IMG/VR virus record: IMGVR_UViG_3300032322_001765
Span: 156,868 to 220,867 of that record
Source: a virus
Direction: 5' to 3' (one strand)
DNA: 64,000 nucleotides
Each line of letters opens with the position of its first letter. Within the stretch, counting starts at the first letter, position 1. Of the stretch, positions 48,601-56,872 are shown piece by piece. The notes under the pieces are model-generated. The model saw nothing but the letters and a program-made list of their open reading frames with translations, was not told the DNA's origin and searched no databases. Made by a program: the position numbers and the translations under genes.

Positions 48601-51094
48601 TTGCTACTTGACCAGTAACGTTAGCACCAGTAATTGATGTTAATGTACTCCCATTACCAATAAAATAATTTGCGGCAACATTACCCGTGTACGTTGGAAG
48701 ATATGCTGCGACATTTGTATTAGAGTATGAACTACCAAAACTCCATGCAACTCCATTAGCATAAAGTAAACTGTCCGTTAATATGTTACCTGCACTAACA
48801 TTAGCGGTAACACTTAAGCTTGATAACATCCCTACACTTGTTATGTTTGGTTGTGCTGATGTTGTTAATGTTCCCTGCAAGAAATTACCAATAACTAAAT
48901 TACCTAAATTAGCATTGTATGCAGTAATATTTCCTGTACCACTGGTACCAACGGTTAAATTTCCGTATATGCCGGCATCACCGGCTTTGTTACCATACTG
49001 TGTTTCAATTGTAAGTGTACCTGTACTATCGTAGATGTTTGCAGTTTTAACACCATTTGCTGTTGTTGTAATTAAACCTGTAACTGTTAACGATGATAAT
49101 GTTCCTAAACTTGTTATATTTGGTTGTGCAGCAGTATAAACAGTACCTGCAACTAATGCATTAGATACTTGACCTGTGACATTACCGCCTGTTATTGAAG
49201 TTAATGCGCTTCCGTTGCCGATAAAATAGCTTGCTGCAACATTACCTGTATAAGTCGGAAGATACGCAGCAACATTCGTATTTGAATATGTTGCTCCAAA
49301 ACTCCATGCAACTCCATTTGCATATAATAAATTATTTGTTAAAACATTACCGGCTGCAACATTGCCTGTATAAGTGGGTAAGTAAGCAGCAACGTTTGTA
49401 TTTGAATACGAACTACCAAAGCTGTAGGGTGAGCCATTTGCATATAATAAATTATCTGTTAACACATTACCGGCTGCAACATTACCTGTATAAGTCGGAA
49501 GATACGCAGCAACATTCGTATTTGAATATGTTGCTCCAAAACTCCATGCAACTCCATTTGCATAAAGTAAGTTGTTCGTTAAAACATTTCCTGCACTTAC
49601 ATTTGAAGTGACTGCTAGGTTTGCTAATGTACCTAGGCTTGTAATATTTGGCTGTGCATTTGTATAAACAGTACCAGCTACTAATGCATTACCTACTTGA
49701 CCAGTAACGTTAGCTCCTGTAATTGAAGATAATGCACTACCGTTTCCTATAAAATATCCTGCGCGGATATTACCAAAACTATTAAATGTTACTACTTCAC
49801 TAGCAACTGATACGTTGCTACCAAACGCAAATTCACCATTACTGTTGTCCCACCCCATAAATGCATCAATTGGGGCAGTAGTGTAGTAATGTAAGATTTC
49901 TCCTCTGTCTTTACCGTCATTAGTAGTTAATGCATTTCCATTAGGCCCACCTCCCATCTCAATGATAGGATCTTCTATTACTAACGACTCTACATTTATA
50001 TAAGTTACATTTCCGTTGACTGTTAAATTACCGGCAACAGTTGCATTTCCTGATACATTTAGATCAGTTGTATTGGCATTGATAGACACATTTAAACTTG
50101 TTAATGTACCTACACTTGTAATATTAGGTTGTGCTGCTGAATATACTGTACCCGAAACTAATGCGTTTCCTACTTGACCTACAACATTGCCACCTGTGAT
50201 GCTTGATAATAAAGAGCCATTCCCGCTGAAATAATTGGCTACTGCTAAGTTTCCTAAGTTTGCATTACCTGACTCTATGTTACCTGTTAATGCAATATCA
50301 GCTCCGGATGCTTGTATTTGGGCGCCACCGATAATAATAGAATTACCTGCAAGATACAAATCATTCCAACGATAATCATTATTACCTAAATTGTAGGTTA
50401 TATTAGAACTAGGTATTAAATTGCCAATAACATAGTTGGCAACTGATAAATTACCAACGTTGGCGTTTCCGGATACAGCAACATTTACTAGTGTACCTGT
50501 GCTTGTGATGTTAGGTTGCGCACTAAATTGAACCGTTCCAGCTACAATTGCCGCTTGAGCATATGTAGCGTTAGCAACTTCATTAATTACATTACTTCCG
50601 TTAATTACTGTTAATCCTATTCCGTTTCCAAAAATGTAATTTGCACTTATATTTCCATTATAGGTAGTAAGATAAGCACCTACATTAGTGTTAGAATAAA
50701 CAGTTCCTAAATTCCATGCGACCCCATTAGCGTATAATAAATTGTTTGTTAGAACATTTCCAGCTGAAACATTACCTGTATAAGTTGGAAGATAGTTTGC
50801 AACATCAGTGTTACTGTAAGTTCCTGAGATTCCGGTTAATAAAGCACCGTTTCCTATGAAATAATTTGCACTAACATTTCCAGCGTAAGTGGGTAGATAG
50901 TTTGCAACATCAGCATTACTATAAGTTCCTGCAATTCCGGTTAGTAAACTACCATTTCCTATGAAATAGTTTGCCGTAGCAGCGTTACCTAAATTTGCGT
51001 TACCCGAAGTAACGTTTCCGTTAACAGTTACATTTGCAAACGTGAAATTAGCAGAGGTGTTTACACCAGATGGTTCTAACCTTGTAAAAGACAT
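45602..51094 (-). CDS. Giant repeat tail fibre protein (1830 aa)
   Basis: Almost the whole chain is built of two alternating repeat types. One is NVTGQVANALVAGTVYTNAQ-PNITSLGTLSSLTVTGN..., with NANLGNLA...FFSGNGSLL; the other is LLYANGVAWSFGSSYSNTNV-AAYLPTYTGN. These Asn/Gly/Thr-rich repeats suggest a trimeric beta-structured shaft. A distinct block near 345-430 (IEMGGGPNGNALTTNDGKDR) resembles a fibre insertion domain. The last about 120 residues (GWITSQEFTEVTQSL to GNNGTFG) form a tip domain. It heads the fibre operon; AAGGA precedes the ATG. Confidence 0.92.
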   Translation of the reverse strand: MSFTRLEPSGVNTSANFTFANVTVNGNVTSGNANLGNAATANYFIGNGSLLTGIAGTYSNADVANYLPTYAGNVSANYFIGNGALLTGISGTYSNTDVANYLPTYTGNVSAGNVLTNNLLYANGVAWNLGTVYSNTNVGAYLTTYNGNISANYIFGNGIGLTVINGSNVINEVANATYAQAAIVAGTVQFSAQPNITSTGTLVNVAVSGNANVGNLSVANYVIGNLIPSSNITYNLGNNDYRWNDLYLAGNSIIIGGAQIQASGADIALTGNIESGNANLGNLAVANYFSGNGSLLSSITGGNVVGQVGNALVSGTVYSAAQPNITSVGTLTSLNVSINANTTDLNVSGNATVAGNLTVNGNVTYINVESLVIEDPIIEMGGGPNGNALTTNDGKDRGEILHYYTTAPIDAFMGWDNSNGEFAFGSNVSVASEVVTFNSFGNIRAGYFIGNGSALSSITGANVTGQVGNALVAGTVYTNAQPNITSLGTLANLAVTSNVSAGNVLTNNLLYANGVAWSFGATYSNTNVAAYLPTYTGNVAAGNVLTDNLLYANGSPYSFGSSYSNTNVAAYLPTYTGNVAAGNVLTNNLLYANGVAWSFGATYSNTNVAAYLPTYTGNVAASYFIGNGSALTSITGGNVTGQVSNALVAGTVYTAAQPNITSLGTLSSLTVTGLITTTANGVKTANIYDSTGTLTIETQYGNKAGDAGIYGNLTVGTSGTGNITAYNANLGNLVIGNFLQGTLTTSAQPNITSVGMLSSLSVTANVSAGNILTDSLLYANGVAWSFGSSYSNTNVAAYLPTYTGNVAANYFIGNGSTLTSITGANVTGQVANALVAGTVYTNAQPNITSLGTLSSLTVTGNVSSGNANLGNLARANFFSGDGSLLTSITGSNIAGQVGNALVAGTVYTNAQPNITSVGTLSSLTVTGNVIAGNANLGNLAIANFFSGNGSLLTSITGGNVTGQVANALVAGTVYTAAQPNITSLGTLSSLNVTGNVSSGNSNLGNLAIANFFSGNGSLLSSITGGNVNGQVANALVASTVYTNAQPNITSVGTLSILSVTANISAGNILTDSLLYANGIAWSFGSSYSNTNVAAYLPTYTGNVAANYFIGNGSALTSITGANVTGQVGNALVAGTVYTNAQPNITSLGTLSSLSVTANVSAGNILSDNLLYANGVSWSFGSSYSNTNVAAYLPTYTGNVTAGNLLTNNLLYSNGVAWSFGSSYSNTNVAAYLPTYTGNVAANYFIGNGSTLTSITGSNVSGQVGNALVAGTVYTNAQPNITSVGTLTSLNVTGNISSGNANLGNAATANFFVGNGSLLTGISASVSSISNGTSNINIGSSGGNITAGVGGTSNVLILTSTGANVTGYANVSANFSAGNATVAGTLTMGSGSGGNLTGANVISANLFTGTLTTGAQPNITSVGTLSSLTVTGLIIATSNGIRTANIFDSTGTVTIETRYGNRAGDAGIYGNLTVGTSGTGNITSYNANLGNLVIGNFLQGTLITGAQPNITSIGALQSTTIAANSNITLSGSLAQITGANLVSASLLTGALTTAAQPNITSVGTLQSTTIAANSNVTLSGSLSQITGANLVSASLLTGTLTTAAQPNITTVGTLSSLSVTANVSAGNVLTNNLLYANGVAWNFGSSYSNTNVAAYLPTYTGNFTAGNISGANLISGNFLTGTLTTAAQTNITSVGTLASLTVSGDASVTGWITSQEFTEVTQSLTGATGTVTHNVAGGLIFVHTSVAASFTANFTNVPTTDNRSIVVTIVITQGATGFIPNAVQINSVAQTINWPGGVTPTGNANKRDVFTFALLRVSGAWTVLGNNGTFG
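45900..51000 (-). repeat. Tandem coding repeats in tail fibre gene
   Basis: Units of about 180-200 bp recur many times at high DNA identity, for example the AACATTTGTATTAGAGTATG block near 47410, 47530 and 48712. They are coding repeats, not a CRISPR array: there are no short spacers of fixed length. Confidence 0.85.
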
Positions 51095-51254
51095 TTTTTA
51101 TCCTTGAATACAGTGTATTTATGCGTTTTGGACTACCGTATGGGTTAGCAAAAAAGCAACATTTGACTTAAAATCACAAAGGAAGTATAATAGCGAATTA
51201 GTGAATTGTAGTAATATAGGTTGTTGTAAATTTGACAAGTTTTTGGGCAAAATT

Positions 51255-51704
51255 ATGAACGTATATATTCGGAGTTCAAGTAAAGACCGTGCTAAATTTT
51301 TGGAAATCAGCGTCAATTTTTTCAAAAAATATCTCAATCTAGACAAAAGTAAGTACAATCTTTATGTTTTTTCCAAACAAGGCCTCAGAAAAAATGACGG
51401 CAATTTGGGTCAAGTATGCAAATATGAGAATAATCTGATTATGTTGTTGGATAATCAACTTTCTTACCCAAAATTGTTACAGACCATTAGTCATGAAATG
51501 GTTCATATTAAACAATATGCTAAGGGGCAGATTAAAACAAAGCACACCAAATTTGGTAATTTTAGTCATTTTTGGTTGGGTAAAAAAGTCAATAGAATGT
51601 ACCACAAAAGACCATGGGAGATTGAAGCTTATTCTAGAGAACTAGAATTAATAGAAGCATTTATGAAGTATTTTTCCAAAAATAAATCTAAATTATTGAC
51701 ATAA
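51255..51704 (+). CDS. SprT-like zinc metallopeptidase domain protein
   Basis: This 149-residue protein is read from MNVYIRSSSKDRAKF; an in-frame ATG at 51201 would add 18 residues. It has the zinc site TISHEMVHIKQYAKGQ (HExxH), and a third ligand may be a His or Glu near HFWLGKKVNRMYHKRPWEIEAYSRE. SprT-type proteins degrade DNA-linked proteins; the phage role is unknown. No good ribosome binding site is seen. Confidence 0.75.
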   Translation: MNVYIRSSSKDRAKFLEISVNFFKKYLNLDKSKYNLYVFSKQGLRKNDGNLGQVCKYENNLIMLLDNQLSYPKLLQTISHEMVHIKQYAKGQIKTKHTKFGNFSHFWLGKKVNRMYHKRPWEIEAYSRELELIEAFMKYFSKNKSKLLT

Positions 51705-51725
51705 AAATTGTTTTGTAGTACAATC
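51697..51725 (+). promoter_or_regulatory. Consensus sigma70 promoter for moxR-like gene
   Basis: TTGACA (51697-51702), 17-bp spacer, TACAAT (51720-51725), 40 nt before the ATG. Confidence 0.85.
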
Positions 51726-51764
51726 TGTTTCGCTGTAAAAAAATCAATTAACGAAGGAGCTAAT

Positions 51765-52871
51765 ATGGCAGTTGTATCTGATAATCACACTATTACTAGT
51801 GTTCAAACACGTAAATCTATTTTGCAGGCTTTCAAAACGAAACGTCCTGTATTTCTTTGGGGACCGCCCGGCATTGGTAAGAGTGAAGTAGTTGCTGAAA
51901 TTACTCAGGAGCTAGGTGGTCATGTAATCGATTTGCGTATGGCTCAGATGGAGCCTACTGATATTCGCGGTATTCCGTTTTTTAACAAAGAACTCAATAA
52001 GATGGATTGGGCGCCCCCTGTTGATTTGCCTGATGAGGAATTCGCAAGTCAATATCCCATCGTAGTATTATTTTTAGATGAAATGAATTCTGCGCCTCCT
52101 GCAGTTCAAGCAGCAGGTTACCAGCTTGTATTGAATCGTCGAGTAGGTAAGTATAAACTTCCTGACAATGTTGTGATTGTTGCAGCAGGTAATCGTGATA
52201 GTGATAAAGGTGTTACTTATCGTATGCCGATGCCCCTCGCTAATCGTTTCATTCACCTTGAAATGCGAGCCGATTTTTCTTCATGGCAAACATGGGCAGT
52301 TAATAACGGCATTCACAAAGATGTTGTAGGTTATCTAAGTTTTGCAAAACAAGATTTGTATGATTTTGATAACAAATCTAGTAGCCGAGCATTTGCTACT
52401 CCACGTACTTGGTGCTTCGTTAGCGATTTGCTTAATGAAGAAGATAACATGGACTCCGATACACAGTTTAATCTTGTGGCGGGTGCAGTTGGCGAGGGAC
52501 TTGCAGTTAAATTTGCAGCACACAGAAAAATTGCAGGTAAGATGCCTGAACCAAGTGACATTCTTTCAGGTAAAGTAAAAGAACTTGCTGTAAAAGAAAT
52601 TTCTGCTATGTACGCATTGACTATTGCTATGTGCTACGAATTGAAAGATTCTGTACAAAACAAAAAAGTAGATAATAAAAAGTTTCATGAAATGGCACAG
52701 AATTTCTTTGATTATATGATGCAAAACTTTGAAACTGAATTAGTTGTTATGGGTGCAAAAATTGCTCTCAAAACATACGAACTACCTATCGAACCTAGTC
52801 AATTGAATAATTTTGATGAGTTCCACAAAAAATACGGTAAGTATATTGTAGAGGCAGGTAGTTCAAACTAA
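51765..52871 (+). CDS. MoxR-family AAA+ ATPase
   Basis: This 368-residue protein starts MAVVSDNHTITSV, preceded by GAAGGAG; the upstream in-frame ATG at 51708 lies in the promoter. Walker A is WGPPGIGKSE (residues about 34-43), Walker B VVLFLDEMNSAPP, sensor 1 VIVAAGNRDSD, followed by MPMPLANRFIHLEM. MoxR ATPases work as chaperones with VWA-domain partners; one is encoded just downstream (53228-54508). Confidence 0.93.
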   Translation: MAVVSDNHTITSVQTRKSILQAFKTKRPVFLWGPPGIGKSEVVAEITQELGGHVIDLRMAQMEPTDIRGIPFFNKELNKMDWAPPVDLPDEEFASQYPIVVLFLDEMNSAPPAVQAAGYQLVLNRRVGKYKLPDNVVIVAAGNRDSDKGVTYRMPMPLANRFIHLEMRADFSSWQTWAVNNGIHKDVVGYLSFAKQDLYDFDNKSSSRAFATPRTWCFVSDLLNEEDNMDSDTQFNLVAGAVGEGLAVKFAAHRKIAGKMPEPSDILSGKVKELAVKEISAMYALTIAMCYELKDSVQNKKVDNKKFHEMAQNFFDYMMQNFETELVVMGAKIALKTYELPIEPSQLNNFDEFHKKYGKYIVEAGSSN

Positions 52872-52902
52872 GTTAGCTCCTAAGTACGTAAGTACTATGG
52901 TT

Positions 52903-52935
52903 GGGTGGGAGCCAAAAAACTCTCACCCTTTTTTT
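52903..52935 (+). terminator. Rho-independent terminator after moxR-like gene
   Basis: GGGTGGGAG/CTCTCACCC stem followed by seven T residues. Confidence 0.9.
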
Positions 52936-52946
52936 AAGGATATATA

Positions 52947-53171
52947 ATGACCGAAAATAAAATGAAAGTTATTTTTACCCCAGGTTGTTTTGATGACTTT
53001 GAGGGTACTCAGGAAGAACTAGATGAATTGGTCGCAGAGATACGTAGAATGGCAGAATCAGGTGAATTAGAAAAAAATTCTACCCCAATCGATATAGATG
53101 ACATTTTGGATGATGACGATTTTGATGATGACGATTTCGATGAGGATTACCAAAATAACAGCAGACATTAA
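52947..53171 (+). CDS. Small acidic protein (74 aa)
   Basis: Starts MTENKMKVIFTPGCFDDFEG; a helix EELDELVAEIRRMAES is followed by a strongly acidic tail (DDILDDDDFDDDDFDEDY). It may mimic nucleic acid or be an adaptor between MoxR-like and VWA-like proteins, which flank it. Family unknown. Confidence 0.75.
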   Translation: MTENKMKVIFTPGCFDDFEGTQEELDELVAEIRRMAESGELEKNSTPIDIDDILDDDDFDDDDFDEDYQNNSRH

Positions 53172-53172
53172 T

Positions 53173-53201
53173 TTGACAAATATTCATAATTTTGATATAA
53201 T
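53173..53201 (+). promoter_or_regulatory. Consensus sigma70 promoter for VWA gene
   Basis: TTGACA (53173-53178), 17-bp spacer, TATAAT (53196-53201): perfect match at both boxes. Confidence 0.9.
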
Positions 53202-53227
53202 TACAATTATTAATCAAGGAGCCTTTT

Positions 53228-54508
53228 ATGAGTGATGTATTACCCGGACAAAAGAAAAGTAAGAAAAGTAAAAAATTCGAGAATCTAATTGGTCCTACTG
53301 ATAAAAATGTTGATAATCTAGCTAGAGAACGGTTAGTTACTGCACGTATTGGTCTATTACTACGGCATAGCTTTTTTGGTAATCTCGCAACAAGACTACA
53401 ATTAATTAATGCAGATGAGTGGTGCGGTACGGCTGCAACTGATGGATTGCGTTTTTACTATAATAGTAGATTTATTATGATGCTCAAGCCTAAAGAGGTT
53501 GAGTTTCTAGTTGGTCATGAAGTGTTGCACGTGGTATATGATCATATGGGCAGACGCGGTGATAGAAACCCGCAGATATGGAATGTGGCAGATGACTATG
53601 CTGTTAACGCCGATTTGAAACGTCACAAAGTTGGTCAGTTTATTTCAACTGTTCCCTGCTTGTATGAATCAAAATATGATGGCAAGCCTGCTGAGGAAAT
53701 TTATGATGACCTAATGAAAAACATTCAAAAAATTTCCATTGACGATCTAGTTGATCAAATGCTCGATGACCATATGGATGGTGAAGATGATGGTGCCGGC
53801 GATGGTGATGGGGAAGAAGGTGAGGGTAAAGGTAAACGCCCTAAGATGAGTCCTGAGGAACGTGAACGTGTTAGACAAGAAGTAAAACAAGCAATTATCA
53901 ATGCGGCACAAGGCGCCGAAGCAGGCACTCTGCCTAAAGGTGTAGAACGTTTGATTAAACAGTCAACGAATCCTGTCATGCCCTGGCGTGAATTAATTCA
54001 AACGAATCTAACAAGTGCTATTCGCTCTGATTACAGCTGGATGCGCCCATCACGTAAAGGCTGGCATGTTGATGCTGTAATGCCTGGTATGACTCCTGGT
54101 CAAGAAATTGATGTAGTTGTTGCACTAGATATGTCAGGGTCTATCAGCGATAAACAAGCACAAAATTTCTTAGCAGAGATTGGTGCTATGATGGAAGCAT
54201 TCGACGGTTATAAAGTTCACGTATTCAGTTTTGATACTGAAGTATACAACATACAAGATTTTACAAGTGAAAATCTTGATACAATTGATTCATATATTCC
54301 ACAAGGCGGTGGTGGTACTGATTTTGATGCAATCTTTGATTATCTCAAAGAGATCGGTAATGTACCGAAACGTTTGATTGTATTCACTGATGGCTATCCT
54401 TGTGGTAGTTGGGGTGATCCTGATTACTGTGATACTACATGGATTATTCATGGTGATCGTGATCCGAATCCCCCGTTCGGTACTTTTGCAATTTATGACG
54501 AAAAATAA
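53228..54508 (+). CDS. VWA-like metallopeptidase-domain protein (MoxR partner)
   Basis: This 426-residue protein has an N-terminal domain with the zinc-type motif VGHEVLHVVYDHMGRRGDRNPQIWNVADDYAVN (HExxH, residues about 96-128). An acidic linker follows (DDHMDGEDDGAGDGDGEEGEG). The C-terminal VWA domain has a MIDAS-like DMSGSIS (near 300) and FTDGYPCGSWGD. This is the typical partner of a MoxR ATPase, here two genes upstream. Together they may remodel a host or virion complex. AAGGAG precedes the ATG. Confidence 0.9.
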   Translation: MSDVLPGQKKSKKSKKFENLIGPTDKNVDNLARERLVTARIGLLLRHSFFGNLATRLQLINADEWCGTAATDGLRFYYNSRFIMMLKPKEVEFLVGHEVLHVVYDHMGRRGDRNPQIWNVADDYAVNADLKRHKVGQFISTVPCLYESKYDGKPAEEIYDDLMKNIQKISIDDLVDQMLDDHMDGEDDGAGDGDGEEGEGKGKRPKMSPEERERVRQEVKQAIINAAQGAEAGTLPKGVERLIKQSTNPVMPWRELIQTNLTSAIRSDYSWMRPSRKGWHVDAVMPGMTPGQEIDVVVALDMSGSISDKQAQNFLAEIGAMMEAFDGYKVHVFSFDTEVYNIQDFTSENLDTIDSYIPQGGGGTDFDAIFDYLKEIGNVPKRLIVFTDGYPCGSWGDPDYCDTTWIIHGDRDPNPPFGTFAIYDEK

Positions 54509-54710
54509 AATTTACGAAAGTCCAGATGGTGGTAAAACAATACGTGAACGTGAGTTTGGCGAAGTGTCCATCCACTCAAAATTATTTAGGAGAAGAGGTA
54601 ATTGGGACACAATTATATATAAGTGCGAAACTGACGAATTACTAAATGAAATGGTAGAAAAGGTAGAAGTATATTTTGAATTAAAATATAAAGGAGATTA
54701 CCGTGGATGA
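54495..54710 (+). CDS. Small hypothetical protein (71 aa)
   Basis: Starts MTKNKIYESPDGGKTIRERE; overlaps the VWA gene by 14 nt. The amino-acid pattern (DGGKTIREREFGEV..., KVEVYFELKYKGDYRG) is soluble alpha/beta. No family is known. Confidence 0.7.
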   Translation: MTKNKIYESPDGGKTIREREFGEVSIHSKLFRRRGNWDTIIYKCETDELLNEMVEKVEVYFELKYKGDYRG

Positions 54711-54813
54711 AGTCTATGCTGTATTAACTGTAGGTTTACTTATGCTTGTATGTGTGGGATTGTTCGGCTATGCTATTGTTAAAATGGTAGGCAATGATGA
54801 CGAACAAGACTAA
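54703..54813 (+). CDS. Small membrane protein (36 aa), GTG start
   Basis: GTG start behind a perfect AAGGAG box; reads VDEVYAVLTVGLLMLVCVGL with a single hydrophobic span, then MVGNDDEQD. It overlaps both neighbours. Probable single-pass membrane protein; function unknown. Confidence 0.65.
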   Translation: MDEVYAVLTVGLLMLVCVGLFGYAIVKMVGNDDEQD

Positions 54814-55132
54814 TACATACCTTGCAGTTTGGGATTGTTATGGCTTAGAAAGTCTTTTTAATGTTACTGAATGGTCATTTAAAACAACATATAATACATT
54901 AATGGAATTGCCTCCGCCGTACATTCCATTTAATGAGTTAATGTTGCGGGCTAGATATAACCCACAGCGTAATTACGAAATATACACGTTCAATGCTGAT
55001 AATGATGTAACTGAACTTTCACTAAGAGAAGCATTTGATGCCGATCCGCAATACATGGTCGATTGGGTTCGTAAGCATGGAAATAAACTATATAGTGATA
55101 GAATCTCTGATAAGGAAAAACGAATTACATAA
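54794..55132 (+). CDS. Hypothetical protein (112 aa)
   Basis: Starts MMTNKTNTYLAVWDCYGLES; contains WSFKTTYNTLMELPPPYIPFNEL and FDADPQYMVDWVRKHGN. Soluble; no family recognised. It overlaps the upstream GTG gene by 20 nt and the next gene by one base. Confidence 0.75.
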   Translation: MMTNKTNTYLAVWDCYGLESLFNVTEWSFKTTYNTLMELPPPYIPFNELMLRARYNPQRNYEIYTFNADNDVTELSLREAFDADPQYMVDWVRKHGNKLYSDRISDKEKRIT

Positions 55133-55380
55133 TGATTGTATATCCCATTGTTTGGTACGGTACTAGAAAATTAGACAACGTACCACCACACTTTGTAAAA
55201 TCATCAACACCTTTGACCAATGAAGCTTTTATTTGGGTAAAAGCAAAATTGGTAGGCAGATATGCAGTCCACACAAGTCCTCAAATAAATGAATTAGTTT
55301 TTGATTTAAGACCTTATATCTATTTTGAGGATCCAAAAGAAGTGTCCCTTTACGAATTGCGTTGGTCAGGCAGCAAATAA
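55132..55380 (+). CDS. Hypothetical protein (82 aa)
   Basis: Starts MIVYPIVWYGTRKLDNVPPH; contains LVGRYAVHTSPQINELVFDLRPYIYFEDP. Beta-rich soluble protein, translationally coupled (TAATG) to the previous gene. No family recognised. Confidence 0.72.
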   Translation: MIVYPIVWYGTRKLDNVPPHFVKSSTPLTNEAFIWVKAKLVGRYAVHTSPQINELVFDLRPYIYFEDPKEVSLYELRWSGSK

Positions 55381-55433
55381 ATTTTTCATCTTAATACTCA
55401 TATTAAATAGTTGTATCCTTAAGGAGATATAAT

Positions 55434-56108
55434 ATGGGTTTTTTAAGACATGTAGGAAAAATAGGTGATCGCAAGGTAGCAGTTATTTTTAGAGAAGTAC
55501 CTGGCGAAACTCACATGTGTTTGGTAGCATATACCGAAACATTAAATCAACATATACATGATCCAATGATGCGTTGTATTGAAAGTGACATTGGACAAAA
55601 CAGCGAAAATCTTGCTGATGCACTGAATAGATCATACACAAATGATGGTAAAGTAATTTTACAAGTTTTACATGCTGAGGGTATGTTGAAAAAAGTTCAA
55701 ACATCACAAGTCATTATGACACCCACACCAGCAACAAGAATAAAATTAGATGAATTGAACAAAATTTTAGATGAGATGCAACAGGGTGAGGCTGCTGTAA
55801 AACGACTTGCTGAACTTGATGCAAGTAGAGGACTACAAGATCCAGCAGACGTAGCACGTAGAATGCGAGGAGAATCAACAATACCACCAAGTCCTACTAC
55901 AGGTATTTTAGGTGATAATCAATTAGCAAATAATCTACGTGATCAAGCACAGAGAATGAATCGTGAGGCAAAAGGATTGATGGCTGAAGCAGATAGATTG
56001 ATGAAAGAAGCCTCACAACTAGATGGGGCAACACCTGAAGTCAACGTATCAGTACCATTAACTGAAAAGAAGAAAGGCCGAGTAAGTAAGGCAAAAGTAA
56101 CTACATAA
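55434..56108 (+). CDS. Conserved T4-type phage protein (224 aa)
   Basis: An N-terminal domain with strong conserved character (MGFLRHVGKIGDRKVAVIFREVPGE, MRCIESDIGQNSENLADALNR) is followed by a helical, charged C-terminal half (LDELNKILDEMQQGEAAVKRL, DPADVARRMRGE, QAQRMNREAKGLMAEADRLMKEA) likely forming a coiled coil. I believe it is widespread in cyanophage-type myoviruses but cannot name its role. AAGGAG precedes the ATG. Confidence 0.8.
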   Translation: MGFLRHVGKIGDRKVAVIFREVPGETHMCLVAYTETLNQHIHDPMMRCIESDIGQNSENLADALNRSYTNDGKVILQVLHAEGMLKKVQTSQVIMTPTPATRIKLDELNKILDEMQQGEAAVKRLAELDASRGLQDPADVARRMRGESTIPPSPTTGILGDNQLANNLRDQAQRMNREAKGLMAEADRLMKEASQLDGATPEVNVSVPLTEKKKGRVSKAKVTT

Positions 56109-56114
56109 TAAAAA

Positions 56115-56411
56115 ATGACACCTGAATACATCCGAAAGTGGGAACACATCCTTGAAGATGTTGAAAAAAGTAAGGTCCCTGTACAATTTATTAAAAAAAT
56201 TGTAGTAAAGATGGTAGGCAAAAAACAGCATACTATTAATATACAACACTTACTTAAACAAGGATTGAGTCCTGATGAGGTTGAAGAAGTTGTTAGCAGA
56301 AAACTTAATGAATTAGATCCACTAATTACAAGTTTTGAGTTTTTATTAAATGTAGAAACTATTGCTGAAACGGTTCAACCAGAAACTGATAGAATTCTTG
56401 GGAACTTATGA
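56115..56411 (+). CDS. Hypothetical protein (98 aa)
   Basis: Starts MTPEYIRKWEHILEDVEKSK; mostly helical (VEEVVSRKLNELDPLI). The stop overlaps the folA ATG by 4 nt (ATGA), so it is co-translated with the nucleotide-metabolism genes. No family known. Confidence 0.75.
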   Translation: MTPEYIRKWEHILEDVEKSKVPVQFIKKIVVKMVGKKQHTINIQHLLKQGLSPDEVEEVVSRKLNELDPLITSFEFLLNVETIAETVQPETDRILGNL

Positions 56412-56872
56412 AATTAATTATCGCCTGTGATAAAAATGGTGGTATAGGATATCAAAATAAATTGCCTTGGAATAAAATTCAGGGCGATTTACCAAGATTT
56501 AAAAAATTGACTGAAGGTCAAGTAGTTGTTATGGGCAAACATACTTGGGAAAGCCTGCCGGTCAAACCACTTCCTAATAGACTTAATATCGTCATTACAA
56601 CAACAGAATCGATGAAATCTATTACTGTTCCTAAAAAAGTTATCGTAACCGATGATATTGAAAGAGTTAAAGATTATGATATTTGGTTAATAGGAGGGGC
56701 AAAATTAGTTGAAAGTTGTTGGAGTAGAATTAATGAGATACACCTTACAAAAACTTTTGCCGAATATACTTGTGATAGATTTATTGATTTGTTATACTTA
56801 GAACAAAATTTTATCTGTGAGCATACCGAAACATACGCAGACCATACGTACACAATTTGGAAAAGACGATGA
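56408..56872 (+). CDS. folA: Dihydrofolate reductase
   Basis: This 154-residue protein is of typical DHFR length: LIIACDKNGGIGYQNKLPW (substrate loop), DLPRFKKLT, VVMGKHTWESLPVKPLPNRLNIVIT (NADPH binding) and IWLIGGAKL. It regenerates tetrahydrofolate for thymidylate synthase, which is coupled downstream by ATGA. A phage dTMP synthesis module. Confidence 0.95.
   Translation: MKLIIACDKNGGIGYQNKLPWNKIQGDLPRFKKLTEGQVVVMGKHTWESLPVKPLPNRLNIVITTTESMKSITVPKKVIVTDDIERVKDYDIWLIGGAKLVESCWSRINEIHLTKTFAEYTCDRFIDLLYLEQNFICEHTETYADHTYTIWKRR

Noticed and set aside
45867-49611. Long plus-strand frames opposite the tail fibre gene
   Set aside because: They are repeat-driven shadows with low-complexity Val/Pro/Leu sequence and no ribosome binding sites.
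45602-51094. CRISPR-like repeat array
   Set aside because: The repeats are long, in frame and encode Asn/Gly-rich protein; there are no short uniform spacers.
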